Of a stretch of 64,000 nt of DNA, positions 1 to 11,433 are shown in pieces. Each line of letters begins with the position of its first letter. Within the stretch, counting starts at the first letter, position 1. The DNA is from Betaproteobacteria bacterium (GTDB lineage: Bacteria; Pseudomonadota; Gammaproteobacteria; Burkholderiales; SG8-39): NCBI GenBank assembly GCA_016713125.1, contig JADJPT010000004.1, positions 62,001 through 126,000 on the forward strand. The letters are read 5' to 3'. Position numbers and translations under genes: made by a program. The notes beneath the pieces were generated by a model that made no database searches, was not told the DNA's origin, and saw nothing but the letters and a program-made list of their open reading frames with translations.

Positions 1-1624
<1,624 letters not shown>

Positions 1625-1628
<4 letters not shown>

Positions 1629-2945
1629 ATGCGCGGGGTCATCTTGGGCGCGCCCTGGGCGCCCGCGGCCGGGCGCTGCGGCACGTTCTGCTGGCGCGTG
1701 CCGACCACCACCTGTTCGCCCGGCTCCAGTCCCGACAGCACCTGCGCGGAGACCCGGTTCATGGTGCCGACGGCGATCTCGCGCTCCGCGACGCTGCCGT
1801 CGGCGGCCACCACGCGCACCAGCGCGCGGCCGTCGCCGGTCGGCGCTGGAGCCAGCGCCGCGGCGCCGGCCGGCGCCCGGGATTGCCGGCTTCGCTGCCC
1901 GCCGCCGCCCGGGGCGCCGGCCGCCGCCGCGCACCGGGCGCAGCGCGGCGATCGGCACCAGCACCGCGTCCCTGGCGCTGGCGACCACGAAGAACACCTG
2001 CGCGGTCATCTGCGTCATCAGCTGGCGGTTGGCATTGGGCACGTCGAACAGTGCGTCGTACAGCACCACGTTGTTGACCGCGGTCGGCGTCGGGTTGATC
2101 TGGCGCAGCCTGCCGTACCAGCGCCGCTCCTGCGCGCCCAGGGTCGTGAAGTAGACGTCCATGCCGACCTTCAGCTTGGGCACGTCGGCTTCCGACACCT
2201 GCGTCTGCACCGTCATGGTCGACAGGTCGGCGATGCGCAGCACGATGGGCGCCTGCTGGTTGGCATTCAGCGTCTGGCCTTCCTTGGCGTTCTGCGAGAC
2301 CACCGTGCCGGACATCGGCGCGAAGATGCGCGTGTAACCCAGGTTGGCCTCGTCGCCGCGCAGCGTCGATTCGGTCTGCTGGATCTGCGCGCGCAGCGCC
2401 TCGATCTGCGCGGTGGCCGAGCGCAGCGCGGCCTCGGCGGTCTGCAGCGCCTCGGTGGTGGTGGCGTTCTCGCGCGCCAGGTTCTGCTGGCGCGTGAGCT
2501 GCTGCTCGGCCAGCGTGCGCTGCGACTGCCGGTCGGCGAGCTGCGCGTGCTGGTTGCGCAGCTGGGCGCGGTTGGAGTCCACACGCGACTGGTAAACGGC
2601 CTGGTCGATCTCGGCCAGCAGGTCGCCCTTCTTCACTTCGCTGCCGATCTCCACACGCAGCTTCTTCAACTGGCCCGAGACCTGCGTGCCCACATCGACG
2701 TAGTCGCGCGGCTGCAATGTGCCGGTGGCGGTCACCGCGTCCTCCAGGTTGCCGCGCGTCACGGCGGCCGAGAGGTAGGTGCTGCGCGCGTCCGGCGCGG
2801 CCAGCCAGGTGCGCCAGGCGTAGTAACCGGCGCCGGCGAGCAACAGCACGGCGAGGGCGACCAGCGCGAGGCGCGGGCCTAAATGCGGGCTGTGGCTTGC
2901 GCTGCGGGGCGCGCCGGCCGGGGCAGGGGGCAGGGTCTTGTCCAT
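1625..2945 (-). CDS. macA: MacA-type periplasmic adaptor (frame break)
   Basis: HlyD/MacA-family membrane fusion protein linking MacB to an outer-membrane channel. From ATG 2945 there is a short cytoplasmic start, one membrane anchor (about residues 27-45), a lipoyl half-motif (GTLQPRDYVDVGTQVSGQL), a long Gln/Ala/Leu coiled-coil hairpin and the second lipoyl half (GYTRIFAPMSGTVVSQ). The frame of the start and the frame of the C-terminal part (VRVVAADGSVAEREI, up to the stop at 1625) differ by one. The switch lies in a Gly/Ala/Pro-rich linker around 1905-1930, within a run of GCC/GGC codons. I read this as an indel error, because both sides are good MacA sequence. It is the first gene of the macAB operon and diverges from baeS. 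Confidence 0.85.
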
Positions 2946-3066
2946 GCCGGCAGTCTGGGGCCTGCGGGGTGATTTACGGAGGAAGAATCGAGGAAATGCT
3001 GTAAGCAGATGTTCCGGCCTGGCGTGCGTGCGAAAAGTTTGCGCGTTTCCGCGGTAGGCTGTGCGC

Positions 3067-4620
3067 ATGAAACCGGTCACCGACCCCGCCCTGCGGCACG
3101 CCGTGCCCGAACCCGAAGCCGGCGCCGCCGCCGTGCACGGCTGGCGGGCGCGCCTGGACCCGCGCCGCCTGCGCCTGCGCACCAAGCTGTTCCTGGCCAT
3201 CGCCGGGGCCAATGCCGTGCTGGCGCTGGCCGCCTACCTGGTGTTCAGCTGGAGCTTCGACCGCGGCTTTGCCGAGCAGTTGCGGCGCGCGGACACCGCA
3301 CGCATCGCCGCGCTCGCCGCGCAGCTGGCGCAGGGCTACGGCGTGGAGGGCAGCTGGGACTGGATCGCCAGGGATCGCATCCGCTGGGACAACATGACGC
3401 GCGACGCCCTGGGCCTGCCGCGCCGCTCGCCGGTGCCGCCGCCGCCGGGCAGTTCGATCGATGACGACCCGCCGCCAGCGCCGGTCCCGCAGTCGGCGGC
3501 CGCGCCGCCGCGCGACCTGCCGCTGGTTATCGACCCGCGCCTGGTGTTGCTCGATGCGCAGCGCGTGGTGGTCGCCGGACGCGCCAAGGCGGTGCCCGAC
3601 GCCGTGTTCAAGCCGGTCGTATGGCAGGCGCAGACCGTCGGCTTCCTCGGCTACCTGCCGCGACCGGAGCGCGAGGCCGCCTTCGAGCGCGCGTTCTCGC
3701 GCCAGCAGAGCCTGAAGTTCGCTGCGATCGCGCTGGTCATGCTGCTGGCTTCGCTGCTGCTCGGCGCCGGCCTGGCGCAGTGGCTGACGCGGCGCGTGCG
3801 CACCCTCGAGCGCGGCACGCGCGCGCTGATACAGGGCGACTACGCGGTGCGCCTGGAGTCCGGCGGCGAGGACGAGATCGCCTGGCTGGCGCGCGATTTC
3901 AACCGTCTGGCCGTGACCCTGGGCGAGGCGCGCAATGCGCGCCAGCAATGGATCGCCGACATCGCGCATGAACTGCGCACGCCGCTGGCCGTGCTGCGCG
4001 GCGAGATCGAGGCCCTGCAGGACGGGGTGCGCGTGCTCGGTCCCGGCAGCCTCGACTCGCTCGCGCAGGAGGTGGCGCGCCTCGGTCGGCTGATCGAGGA
4101 CCTGCACCTGCTGTCGCTGTCCGACCTCGGCGGCTTGAGCTACGTGAAGGAGGACATGGATCCGGCCGACCTGCTCGATGAACTGCTGGCCGTGCAGCGT
4201 CGTGCGCTCGAGGAGCGCGGCATCCTCGCGGTGGCGGACCTGCAGCGTGGCGCGCGCGTGCTCGGCGACGCGACGCGCCTGGCGCAGGTGTTCGGCAACC
4301 TGATGCAGAACACCCTGCGCTACACCGACGCGCCGGGGCGGCTGGAGATCACGCTGCGTGCCGACGGCGGGCGCGTGGAGATCGACTGGCGCGATTCCAG
4401 CCCCGGCGTGTGCGATGCCGACCTCGCGCGGCTCACCGACCGGCTGTTCCGCGTCGAGAACTCGCGCAGCCGCGCCGGCGGCGGCTCGGGCCTGGGCCTG
4501 GCCATCGCGCGGGCCATCGTCGAAGCGCACGAAGGCACGCTGACGGCCTACCACAGCCCGCTGGGCGGGCTGGGCTGGCGCCTGAGCCTGCCGGCCATCG
4601 CGGAGGGCGGACGTGGCTGA
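3067..4620 (+). CDS. baeS: BaeS-like sensor histidine kinase
   Basis: Membrane histidine kinase of an envelope-stress two-component system. Two membrane segments (about residues 41-61 and 217-237) flank a periplasmic domain with a Pro-rich loop (about 120-148). A HAMP linker follows, then the phospho-acceptor box IADIAHELRTP with His at about 301, an N-box (NLMQNTLRYT) and a G-box (GGGSGLGLAIAR). ATG 3067 is preferred over in-frame GTG 3061, which gives only two more residues. The stop overlaps the regulator's GTG start by 8 nt, so the pair is co-translated. Adjacent divergent macAB genes are a plausible target, since BaeSR controls efflux pumps in enterobacteria; that link is inferred. Confidence 0.88.
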   Translation: MKPVTDPALRHAVPEPEAGAAAVHGWRARLDPRRLRLRTKLFLAIAGANAVLALAAYLVFSWSFDRGFAEQLRRADTARIAALAAQLAQGYGVEGSWDWIARDRIRWDNMTRDALGLPRRSPVPPPPGSSIDDDPPPAPVPQSAAAPPRDLPLVIDPRLVLLDAQRVVVAGRAKAVPDAVFKPVVWQAQTVGFLGYLPRPEREAAFERAFSRQQSLKFAAIALVMLLASLLLGAGLAQWLTRRVRTLERGTRALIQGDYAVRLESGGEDEIAWLARDFNRLAVTLGEARNARQQWIADIAHELRTPLAVLRGEIEALQDGVRVLGPGSLDSLAQEVARLGRLIEDLHLLSLSDLGGLSYVKEDMDPADLLDELLAVQRRALEERGILAVADLQRGARVLGDATRLAQVFGNLMQNTLRYTDAPGRLEITLRADGGRVEIDWRDSSPGVCDADLARLTDRLFRVENSRSRAGGGSGLGLAIARAIVEAHEGTLTAYHSPLGGLGWRLSLPAIAEGGRG

Positions 4621-5317
4621 GCGGATCCTGATCGTCGAGGACGAGCCCAAGCTCGCCGAACTGCTGCGCGACTATCTGCTGCGCGAAGGCTACGATGTGT
4701 TCCTGCTCGAGCGCGGCGACGCGGTGGAGGACTGGGTGCGCGCGCACGGCGCCGACCTGGTGCTGCTCGACCTGATGCTGCCGGGCCGCGGCGGCATCGA
4801 GGTGTGCAAGGCGCTGCGCGGCTTCTCGGACGCGGCCATCATCATGGTCACCGCGCGTGTCGAGGAGGTCGATCGCCTGCTCGGCCTGGCGCTGGGCGCC
4901 GACGACTACATCTGCAAGCCCTACAGTCCGCGCGAGGTGGTGGCGCGCGTGAAGGCGGTGCTGCGGCGCACGCGGCCGGTCGAAACCGGTGCCCCGGCGC
5001 AACTTCTGCTCGACGAGCCGGCGCTGAAGGCCAGCGTGGCGGGGCGCGAGCTGGGCCTGACCGCGGTCGAATTCCAGCTGCTCAAGATCCTTGCCTCCTC
5101 GCCCGGGCGCATCTACTCGCGCGACCAGTTGATGGACGCCATGTACCGCGACGAGCGCGTGGTCTCGGATCGCACCGTGGACAGCCATGTGAAGAAGCTG
5201 CGCCGCAAGATCGCCGAGGTGCTGCCCGAGCGCGAATTGATCCATTCGGTGTACGGCGTGGGCTACAAGTACGAGTGGCCGGCAGATCCGATGCCCGACG
5301 ACCCCGGGGTCAGATAA
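4613..5317 (+). CDS. baeR: BaeR-like response regulator
   Basis: OmpR/PhoB-type response regulator of 234 residues, starting at GTG 4613 inside the end of baeS. The receiver domain has the acidic pocket ED-E (9-11), phospho-acceptor Asp53 in VLLDLMLPG and the conserved Lys in ICKPYSPREVVARVKA, a stretch closely matching enterobacterial BaeR. The C-terminal winged-helix DNA-binding domain (about 130-230) ends SVYGVGYKYEW. It probably acts with the upstream kinase on the divergent macAB promoter between 2946 and 3066, although I could not see a clear binding repeat there. Confidence 0.9.
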   Translation: MAERILIVEDEPKLAELLRDYLLREGYDVFLLERGDAVEDWVRAHGADLVLLDLMLPGRGGIEVCKALRGFSDAAIIMVTARVEEVDRLLGLALGADDYICKPYSPREVVARVKAVLRRTRPVETGAPAQLLLDEPALKASVAGRELGLTAVEFQLLKILASSPGRIYSRDQLMDAMYRDERVVSDRTVDSHVKKLRRKIAEVLPERELIHSVYGVGYKYEWPADPMPDDPGVR

Positions 5318-5324
5318 CAATTTG

Positions 5325-5357
5325 TTGCATTTGAGAACGAGAACTATTATCATTAAT
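5325..5357 (+). promoter_or_regulatory. Promoter with Fur box for siderophore receptor operon
   Basis: A 19-nt site at 5339-5357 matches the Fur consensus at 14 of 19 positions when read on the minus strand (core AATGATAAT). It overlaps a candidate promoter: -35 TTGCAT (5325-5330), 17-nt spacer and -10 TATCAT (5348-5353). Fur-Fe(II) bound here would block RNA polymerase, so the receptor, piuC and methyltransferase genes should be induced by iron starvation. The site and promoter were read by eye. Confidence 0.72.
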
Positions 5358-5451
5358 CCCGAGTAGCAGACCAGCCAGCGACCCTCCCGGCAGCCAGCGA
5401 CGTTCTGCAGTCCATCACTGCAGCTCCAAGCACAGGTTCTCGGGAGGAATC

Positions 5452-7694
5452 ATGCGTTTCCGTTTCAAGCGCCGCCCCCTGGCGGCAGCCGTCCTGCTGG
5501 TGTTCTCCGGCCCCCACTTCGCCCACGCCCAGGCCCAGAAGCCCGCGGCGGAGCAGACCCTGCCCGAAGTGAAAGTCCAGGGCGCGCCGGAGTCCGGCTT
5601 CAAGACCGAATCGATCACCAGCGGCACGCGCACCGACACGCCGCTGCGCGACATCCCGCAGTTCATCAACGTGGTGCCGCAGGAGCTGATGCGCTCGCAG
5701 GGCATCACCACCTATGCCGACGCGCTGCGCACCGTGCCCGGGGTGACCATGACGGCGCCCGAGGGCGGCACCCAGGCGCAGCAGAACTTCTGGCTGCGCG
5801 GCTTCGCCGCCGGCGGCGACCTGTTCATGGACAGCGTGCGCGACCTGGGCCAGTACAACCGCGACCTGTTCAACGTGGAGTCGGTCGAGGTGCTCAAGGG
5901 GCCGTCCTCGCTGATGTTCGGCCGCGGCTCGGCCGGCGGCGTGCTCAACGAAACCTCCAAGACGCCCTTCCTCGGCTCGCTCAAGGAGGTCGGCGCGACG
6001 CTGGGCAGCTACAGCCAGAAGCGCGGCACCCTCGACCTCAACGTGAAGACCGGCGAGGCCAGCGCCTTCCGCCTGAACGCCATGATCGAGGACTCCGACA
6101 GCTACCGCGACACGGTGGAGACGAAGAAGATCGGCGTCGCGCCCACGCTGCGCCTGGGCATCGGCACGGGCACCGACGTCACGCTGTCGTATTACTACCT
6201 GCGCGAACGCGGCGTGACCGACTACGGCCAGCCCACGCTGGGCGCGGCCGGCGGCTTCCGGATGCCGCCGGTGTCGTCCGGCAGCTACTACGGTTTCGCC
6301 AACTACGACTACACCAACCTCGACACGCACATCGCCACGCTCAAGGTCGACCACCGGATCACCGACAACCTGTCGCTGAAGAACACCCTGCGCTGGGCCA
6401 ACTACCAGCGCGAAATGGAGGCGTCGATCTCGCAGTCGGTGACCGGCCTGGTGGGCGGCAACGCGGTGGCCGGCACGCTGGCCGTGCGCAGCCACAACAA
6501 GTCGCGCGACAACGACGACACGCTGCTGATCAACCAGACCGAACTGACCTGGAAACTCGCCACCGGCGCGGTCAAGCACACGCTGCTGGGCGGCCTGGAA
6601 CTGGCGCGCGAGAAGTTCCACCGCTGGAACTACAACTTCTGCGCGCCCGGCGGCTACAACGCGACCACCAACAAGTGCACGGTGGCGGCGACCTTCCCGT
6701 CCACGCCCCTGCTCAACCCGGACCCCTACACGGCGCTCTCGTACCAGAAGTACCCCAACACCACCACCGACACGCAGGCCGACACGGTGGCCCTGTACCT
6801 GCAGGACCAGATGCAGCTCTCCGAGCAGTGGAAGGCGCTGGCCGGCCTGCGCTGGGAACGCTATGCGTCGAACTACAACACCTACGTGACCACCACGGGC
6901 GCCCCCAGCGGCACGCCCGCGGCGCTGGGCAAGACCGACAGGATGCTGAGCGCGCGCGCCGGCCTGATCTGGCAGCCCGGCGACCGGCAGTCCTACTACG
7001 TGTCCTGGGGCAATTCGTACAACCCCTCGGGCGAACGGTGCGTGTACGGCGGCACCGGCACCGGCCTGACCAACGCCACCGCGAATCCCGATCCGGAGGA
7101 GAACGTCAACAAGGAACTCGGCGCGCAATGGGACTTCGCCGGCGGCACGCGCGTGCGCACCGCGCTGTCCCGCAACGAGAGGAGAAACGGCCGCGTCACC
7201 GACCCGTTCAGCGGCGGGGTGGCGGTGCTGTCGGGCAGAGCAGCGTCAACGGCATCGAACTCGAGGTGACCGGCAACCTGGCGCGCAACTGGGACGTGTC
7301 CTACGCCGCGGCTTACATGGACGGCAAGGTGCTGAGCGGCGGCACGCTGCTGGCCGGCGGCGGCACCAGCAACGCCGGCAAGGAGATGATGATCCCGAAG
7401 TTCTCCAGCAGCCTGTGGACCGTCTACCGCTTCGGCGGCGGCTGGGAGGTCGGCGGCGGCTACAACCAGGCCGGCACGCGCTGGATGAACACCGCCAACA
7501 CCGGCCAGGTGCCGGGCTATACGGTGCTCAACGCGATGGTCGGCTACGTGCAGAAGTCCTACGACGTGCGCCTGAACCTCTACAACCTGACCGACAAGAC
7601 CTACTACATCGCCGGCTACGAGAACAACCCGGCCTTCGTGCTGCCGGGCTCGCCGCGCATGGCCAGCCTCACGCTGCGCCACCGGTTCGATTAG
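5452..7694 (+). CDS. TonB-dependent siderophore receptor, Fiu-like (frame break)
   Basis: Outer-membrane beta-barrel importing ferric siderophore with TonB energy. It has a signal peptide ending near AHAQA, a plug domain (DIPQFINVVPQELMRSQG; VESVEVLKGPSSLMFGRGS) and barrel strands ending in the typical ...LRHRF-D terminus. The plug resembles catecholate receptors of the Fiu type. The frame switches near 7231-7240: LSG followed by SSVNGIELEVTG is continuous only if one base is restored. Corrected length is about 748 residues, usual for the family. It is preceded by a ribosome site (GGGAGG, about 7 nt before ATG 5452) and the Fur-box promoter. piuC follows after 66 nt. The nearby tonB-exbB-exbD genes could energise it. 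The siderophore is unknown and no biosynthesis genes are present. Confidence 0.9.
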
Positions 7695-7760
7695 CGCGCA
7701 GCCCGCCGCACCGTACGCCCCGCCCGCCACCCGTCAAGCTCACCTGAAGGCAGCCAGCCC

Positions 7761-8440
7761 ATGTTGATCAGAATTCCCGCCGTGCTCACCCCCGAACAGG
7801 TGCAGGCGTTCCGTGCACGCATGGACGCCGCGCACTGGGTGGACGGCAACGTCACTTCCGGCCACCAGTCCGCGCAGGCCAAGTACAACGAGCAGCTGCC
7901 CGAGGAATCCGCCGAGGCGAAGGAGCTCGGCGACGCCATCCTGCAGGCCCTGGCGCGCAATCCGCTGTTCTTCTCGGCGGCCCTGCCGCGCCAGGTGTTC
8001 CCGCCGCTGTTCAACCGCTACCGCGAGGGCATGACCTTCGCCAGCCACGTCGACAGCGCGATCCGCGCGCATCCGCATCAGCCGGTGCGCATCCGCACCG
8101 ACCTGTCGGCCACGCTGTTCCTCGGCGCGCCCGACGAGTATGACGGCGGCGAACTGCTGGTCGAGGACACCTATGGCACGCACCGGTCAAGCTGCCGGCC
8201 GGCGACATGGTGCTGTACCCGGCCACCAGCCTGCACCGCGTCGCGCCGATCACGCGCGGCATGCGCGTCGGCTCCTTCTTCTGGATCCAGAGCATGGTGC
8301 GCGAGGACGCGCAGCGTGCGCTGCTGTTCGATCTGGACATGGCCATCATCCGGCTCACCCGCGACCATCCGGGTGAGCCCTCGCTGGTGCCGCTGACCGG
8401 CACGTATCACAACCTGCTGCGCATGTGGGCCGAGACGTGA
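7761..8440 (+). CDS. piuC: PiuC-type Fe(II)/2-oxoglutarate dioxygenase (frame break)
   Basis: PKHD-type hydroxylase commonly encoded beside iron-regulated TonB receptors, where it is thought to aid use of imported ferric siderophore. The iron-binding His-X-Asp is H96-V-D98 (ASHVDSAIR). The distal His is in SLHRVAPI and the 2-oxoglutarate Arg in RGMRVGSFFW. The frame changes near 8181-8186. Restoring one C (CACCGG to CACCCGG) gives continuous GTHPVKLPAGDMVLYP, so this is almost certainly a homopolymer miscall. Corrected length is about 226 residues, normal for PiuC. The stop overlaps the methyltransferase GTG start by 4 nt, suggesting co-translation within the same iron-regulated operon. Confidence 0.9.
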
Positions 8441-10007
8441 GCGGCGAGGCGGCACCGTCCTCTTCCGACCCAGGCTATCTGACCGACGTCGAATACACCG
8501 GCGACTTCCACGCCCACCTGGCGCCGGCCTGGCTGGCCTACATCGCCACCGTCAACGGTTATGCGGCGCCGCGCCTGGACGGCGAGTTCACCTGGTGCGA
8601 CCTGGGCTGCGGGCGCGGCGTCACCGCGCGCTCGCCCTGGCGGCGACGCATCCGCGCGGCCGCTTCCATGCCTGCGACCTGAACCCGGCGCACATCGCGC
8701 ACGCCGAGCGGCTGCGCCGCGAAGCGGGCCTCGGCAACGCCTTCCTGCTGGCGCGCAGCTTCGCGCAGATGCTCGAGGAGGACTTGCCGCAGTTCGACTT
8801 CATCGTGCTGCACGGCGTGTACGGTTGGGTGCCGCAGGCGGCACGCGAGGAGATCCACGCCTTCCTGGCCGCCCGCCTCAAGCCCGGCGGCCTGGTCATG
8901 GTCAGCTACAACGCCATGCCCGGCTGGGCGCAGCTGCTGCCGCTGCGGAGCATGTTCCAGGCCTGCGCCGCGGACATCCCCGGCGACAGCCTGGCCAGGG
9001 CGCGCGGCGCCTGGGAGCGGTTGAAGGCTCTGGCGGAGGATGGCGCGGCCGGCTTCGCGCAATCGCCCGCGGCGCTGGCGCAGCTCGCGGAGATGGAAAG
9101 CCAGGACATCCGCTACATCGCGCACGAGTACCTGACGCCGCATGGCGACGCGTTCGAGTTCGCCGCCGTGGAGCGCGCCATGCGCGGCTGCGGCCTGGCC
9201 TACGCCGGCAGCATGAATCCGCCGGACAACTATCCGGAACTGGCGGTGCCGCAGCGCTTTCGCGCGCTGGTGACCGAGGCAGGCACGCGCACCCTGGCCG
9301 AGACGCGGCGCGATTTCATCGTCGGCACGCGTTTCAGGCAGGATCTCTACGCGGCGCAGCCCGCGCAGCGCCATGCGCCGCCCGACCTGCGGCCGGGGCA
9401 CTGGGCGGGCACGGAGTTCTGCCTGCTCGACCTGCCCGAGCGTCTGCCGCTCCGGGTGGACGAAGGTCCGCTGCGTTTCGACCTGCGCGACCAGGCCGAG
9501 CCGGTGCGCGCCGTGCACGGCCTGCTCGAACGCGGGCCGGCGGCGGCCGAGGCCATCGCGCGCGCCGCAGGCATGAGCGACACGCAGGCCGCGTTCCTGA
9601 TCCAGCAACTGGTGGTGTCCGGCCACCTCGGCCCCTGTCCGGCTGCGCGCGCCGCGCCGGGCTGGCTGCCGCTGAACACCGCGCTGATCGACGCCGCGCT
9701 GGGCGAACACCGGCAGGAGGTGCCGCTGGCCGGTCGGCACACCGCCACTGCGGTATATGCCGAAGTGGTGCACGCGGCGATGCTGGAATCGGCGGCGCAA
9801 AGCGCCGACGCGCAGCAGGCGGCGCTGGCCGTGCAGGCGCGCCTGCGGCGCCACGCGCATCCCGTGGTGCTGCACGCGGCCAACGGCCTGCAGCGCGCCG
9901 CCGCCGATGCCGAGGTCCTCGAGTACGCGGCCTCGGTGTGGCGCAGCCTGCGCGAGCGCGGCAACGAGGACGCGCGGCGCATGCACCTGTGCGGGTTGCT
10001 GGACTGA
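8437..10007 (+). CDS. SAM methyltransferase with regulatory domain (frame break)
   Basis: Class I SAM-dependent methyltransferase of about 523 residues. The GTG start at 8437 overlaps the piuC stop. Motif I is CDLGCGRG (about residue 55), followed by the acidic CDLNPAHIAHAERL and FDFIVLHGVYGWVP. The middle and C-terminal parts resemble the predicted methyltransferase regulatory domain family (PF10119, named from memory) and a helical tail. The frame switches at about 8626-8628; adding one base gives GVT-x-ALALAATHPRGRFHACDLN. The substrate is unknown. Because it is the last gene of a Fur-type operon, a role in siderophore handling or iron-starvation response is possible, but this is inference from context only. 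Confidence 0.8.
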
Positions 10008-10038
10008 GAGGGGGTGCCGCCGGGCTGCAGACAGGAAA

Positions 10039-10120
10039 CTTACATGGCAGTATTTCGACTGAAGATCGTCTGCAGGCAATGGGTCTTACAAAAAAATGGC
10101 AGTATTGATCGATGTCTGCA
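10039..10120. repeat. Two imperfect 36-nt direct repeats
   Basis: Copies at 10039-10074 and 10085-10120 share CTTACA at the left end, ATGGCAGTATT in the middle and GTCTGCA at the right end, separated by a 10-nt spacer. The stretch is clearly less GC-rich than its surroundings. An 8-bp inverted repeat, CTGCAGAC (10025-10032) and GTCTGCAG (10068-10075), spans the first copy. It lies in the 204-nt gap between the convergent methyltransferase and FTR1 genes. I see no gene there and no obvious terminator with a T-run. Its nature is unknown: a degenerate mobile remnant, a protein-binding site pair or a 3'-end element are all possible. Confidence 0.6.
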
Positions 10121-10211
10121 TGATGCGGAGCCCGTGCTCCCTTACGTGCAGCGCCGCGCATCCTGAGCATGAGCCCGCCGTGGCGATGCTTCCGGTGGCG
10201 GCGGTCGCGGA

Positions 10212-11003
10212 TCAATTCTTCCTGTTTCGTGCGTCGCGTCCGTTCAGCGGCCGGCTTTCCAGGTGGCGCAGCGCGATCCAGGCCAGCGGCGCGAGCACCA
10301 TCGCCGCGACGATCAGTTCGCCGATCAGACCCTCGGCCCAGTCCTCGGTGGCCAGGTGCCAGTACGCGTTGTCGATGCCGGGGACGGCGCCGGCTTCGGT
10401 GAACTCGTGGAATGCGTAGAGCAGCAACTGCAGGCCGAAGATGACCAGGAAGATGGCGGTGGCCTGGAAGAACAGCGCCAGGTTCACCTTGTGCCCCAAG
10501 CGCAGCCAGGCGGCGGCCAGCAGCGCCGCCAGCAGGGCGCCGAGCAGGGCGCCGATGATCATCGCGCCGGAGCCTTCGTTGCGCGACACGGCGATGGTGA
10601 TGAAAGCCATCTCCATGCCTTCGCGCGTGATCATCAGCAGCGTGAAGGCGAACACGCCGGCCCAGGCTCCCCACGCGCCGCGGCCCGGGCGCTGCACGGC
10701 GGATTCCAGCCGCTCGCCGATTTCGGCGCGCAGGTGGCGCGCCGCGCGCAGCATGTAGATCACCATCGACCAGACCAGCACCGCGGCGATCAGCGCCAGC
10801 ACGCCCTCCCATAGCGGCGTGACCACGATCTCGGCGAGGAAGGCGCCGATCGCCAGCGAGAGCGCGGCGGCGGTTCCCGTGCCCCACCACACCGCGGGCA
10901 GCAGCGCGGCGCGTCCGGTCTTCCTCAGGTAGGTGGCGGCGATGGCGACGATCAGGAAGGCTTCGATGCCTTCGCGCAGCGTGGCGACGAGCATGCCGAG
11001 CAT
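10212..11003 (-). CDS. FTR1-family iron permease
   Basis: Inner-membrane iron permease of 263 residues with about seven hydrophobic segments. Both signature RExxE motifs are present: R10-E-G-I-E14 in the first segment and R127-E-G-M-E131 in the fourth. These are the iron-binding residues of FTR1/EfeU proteins. It is the last gene of the hemP-ATPase-tonB-exbB-exbD operon, 8 nt after exbD. FTR1 permeases usually work with an EfeO- or cupredoxin-type partner or an oxidase. None is present here, so the partner is either elsewhere or this permease works alone. A role for TonB/ExbBD in powering it is unlikely, as it sits in the inner membrane. Confidence 0.88.
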   Translation of the reverse strand: MLGMLVATLREGIEAFLIVAIAATYLRKTGRAALLPAVWWGTGTAAALSLAIGAFLAEIVVTPLWEGVLALIAAVLVWSMVIYMLRAARHLRAEIGERLESAVQRPGRGAWGAWAGVFAFTLLMITREGMEMAFITIAVSRNEGSGAMIIGALLGALLAALLAAAWLRLGHKVNLALFFQATAIFLVIFGLQLLLYAFHEFTEAGAVPGIDNAYWHLATEDWAEGLIGELIVAAMVLAPLAWIALRHLESRPLNGRDARNRKN

Positions 11004-11011
11004 TTGGGGGC

Positions 11012-11431
11012 CTATCGGTCTTCGGGGTTGGAGATGAAGCCGATGCGCGTGAGGCCGGCTCTGGAGGCGTCGGCGAGGACGGTTGCGATGGCGGCATAGG
11101 CGGCGGTGCCGTCGGCGCGGATGTGCACCTCGGGCTGCGGGGATTGCCTGGCCGCGGCGTCCATGCGCGAGCGCCAGCCCGAGCGGTCCAGCGGCTCGCC
11201 GTTCCAGTAGACGTGGCCCTGGGCGTTGATGGCCAGCTGGATGTTCTCGGGCCGGGTGAGGTTTGGCGCAGAGCTCGCCTTGGGCAGGCCGATCTTCACC
11301 GAGTGCGTGAGCAGCGGCGCGGTGATGATGAAGATCACCAGCAGCACCAGCATCACGTCGATCAGCGGGATCATGTTGATCTCGGCCATGGGCGCGTTCT
11401 GCCCGCCCTGGTTGAAGCCGCCGAAGGCCAT
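11012..11431 (-). CDS. exbD: Biopolymer transport protein ExbD
   Basis: Small inner-membrane stator of the TonB energy-transducing complex, 139 residues from ATG 11431. It has one N-terminal membrane helix with the family motif MAEINMIPLIDVMLVLLVIF, whose Asp is the proton-path residue, followed by a periplasmic domain (PLDRSGW, HIRADG). The start is set by position: it lies 2 nt downstream of the exbB stop, whereas the open frame continues upstream inside exbB. It works with ExbB and TonB encoded just upstream, and can serve both the Fiu-like receptor in this window and others elsewhere. Confidence 0.93.
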   Translation of the reverse strand: MAFGGFNQGGQNAPMAEINMIPLIDVMLVLLVIFIITAPLLTHSVKIGLPKASSAPNLTRPENIQLAINAQGHVYWNGEPLDRSGWRSRMDAAARQSPQPEVHIRADGTAAYAAIATVLADASRAGLTRIGFISNPEDR

Positions 11432-11433
11432 GC

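Noticed and set aside
2974..4650. Long minus-strand frame of 558 codons opposite baeS
   Set aside because: Arg/Ala/His/Gln-rich shadow typical of GC-rich DNA; no motifs, and the opposite strand encodes a complete histidine kinase.
5353..7128. Minus-strand frame of 591 codons opposite the receptor
   Set aside because: Low-complexity Val/Gly/Arg shadow; the plus strand holds a clear TonB-dependent receptor.
8559..10079. Overlapping long frames on both strands over the methyltransferase
   Set aside because: Only the frame with motif I CDLGCGRG and its continuation looks like protein; the others are shadows.
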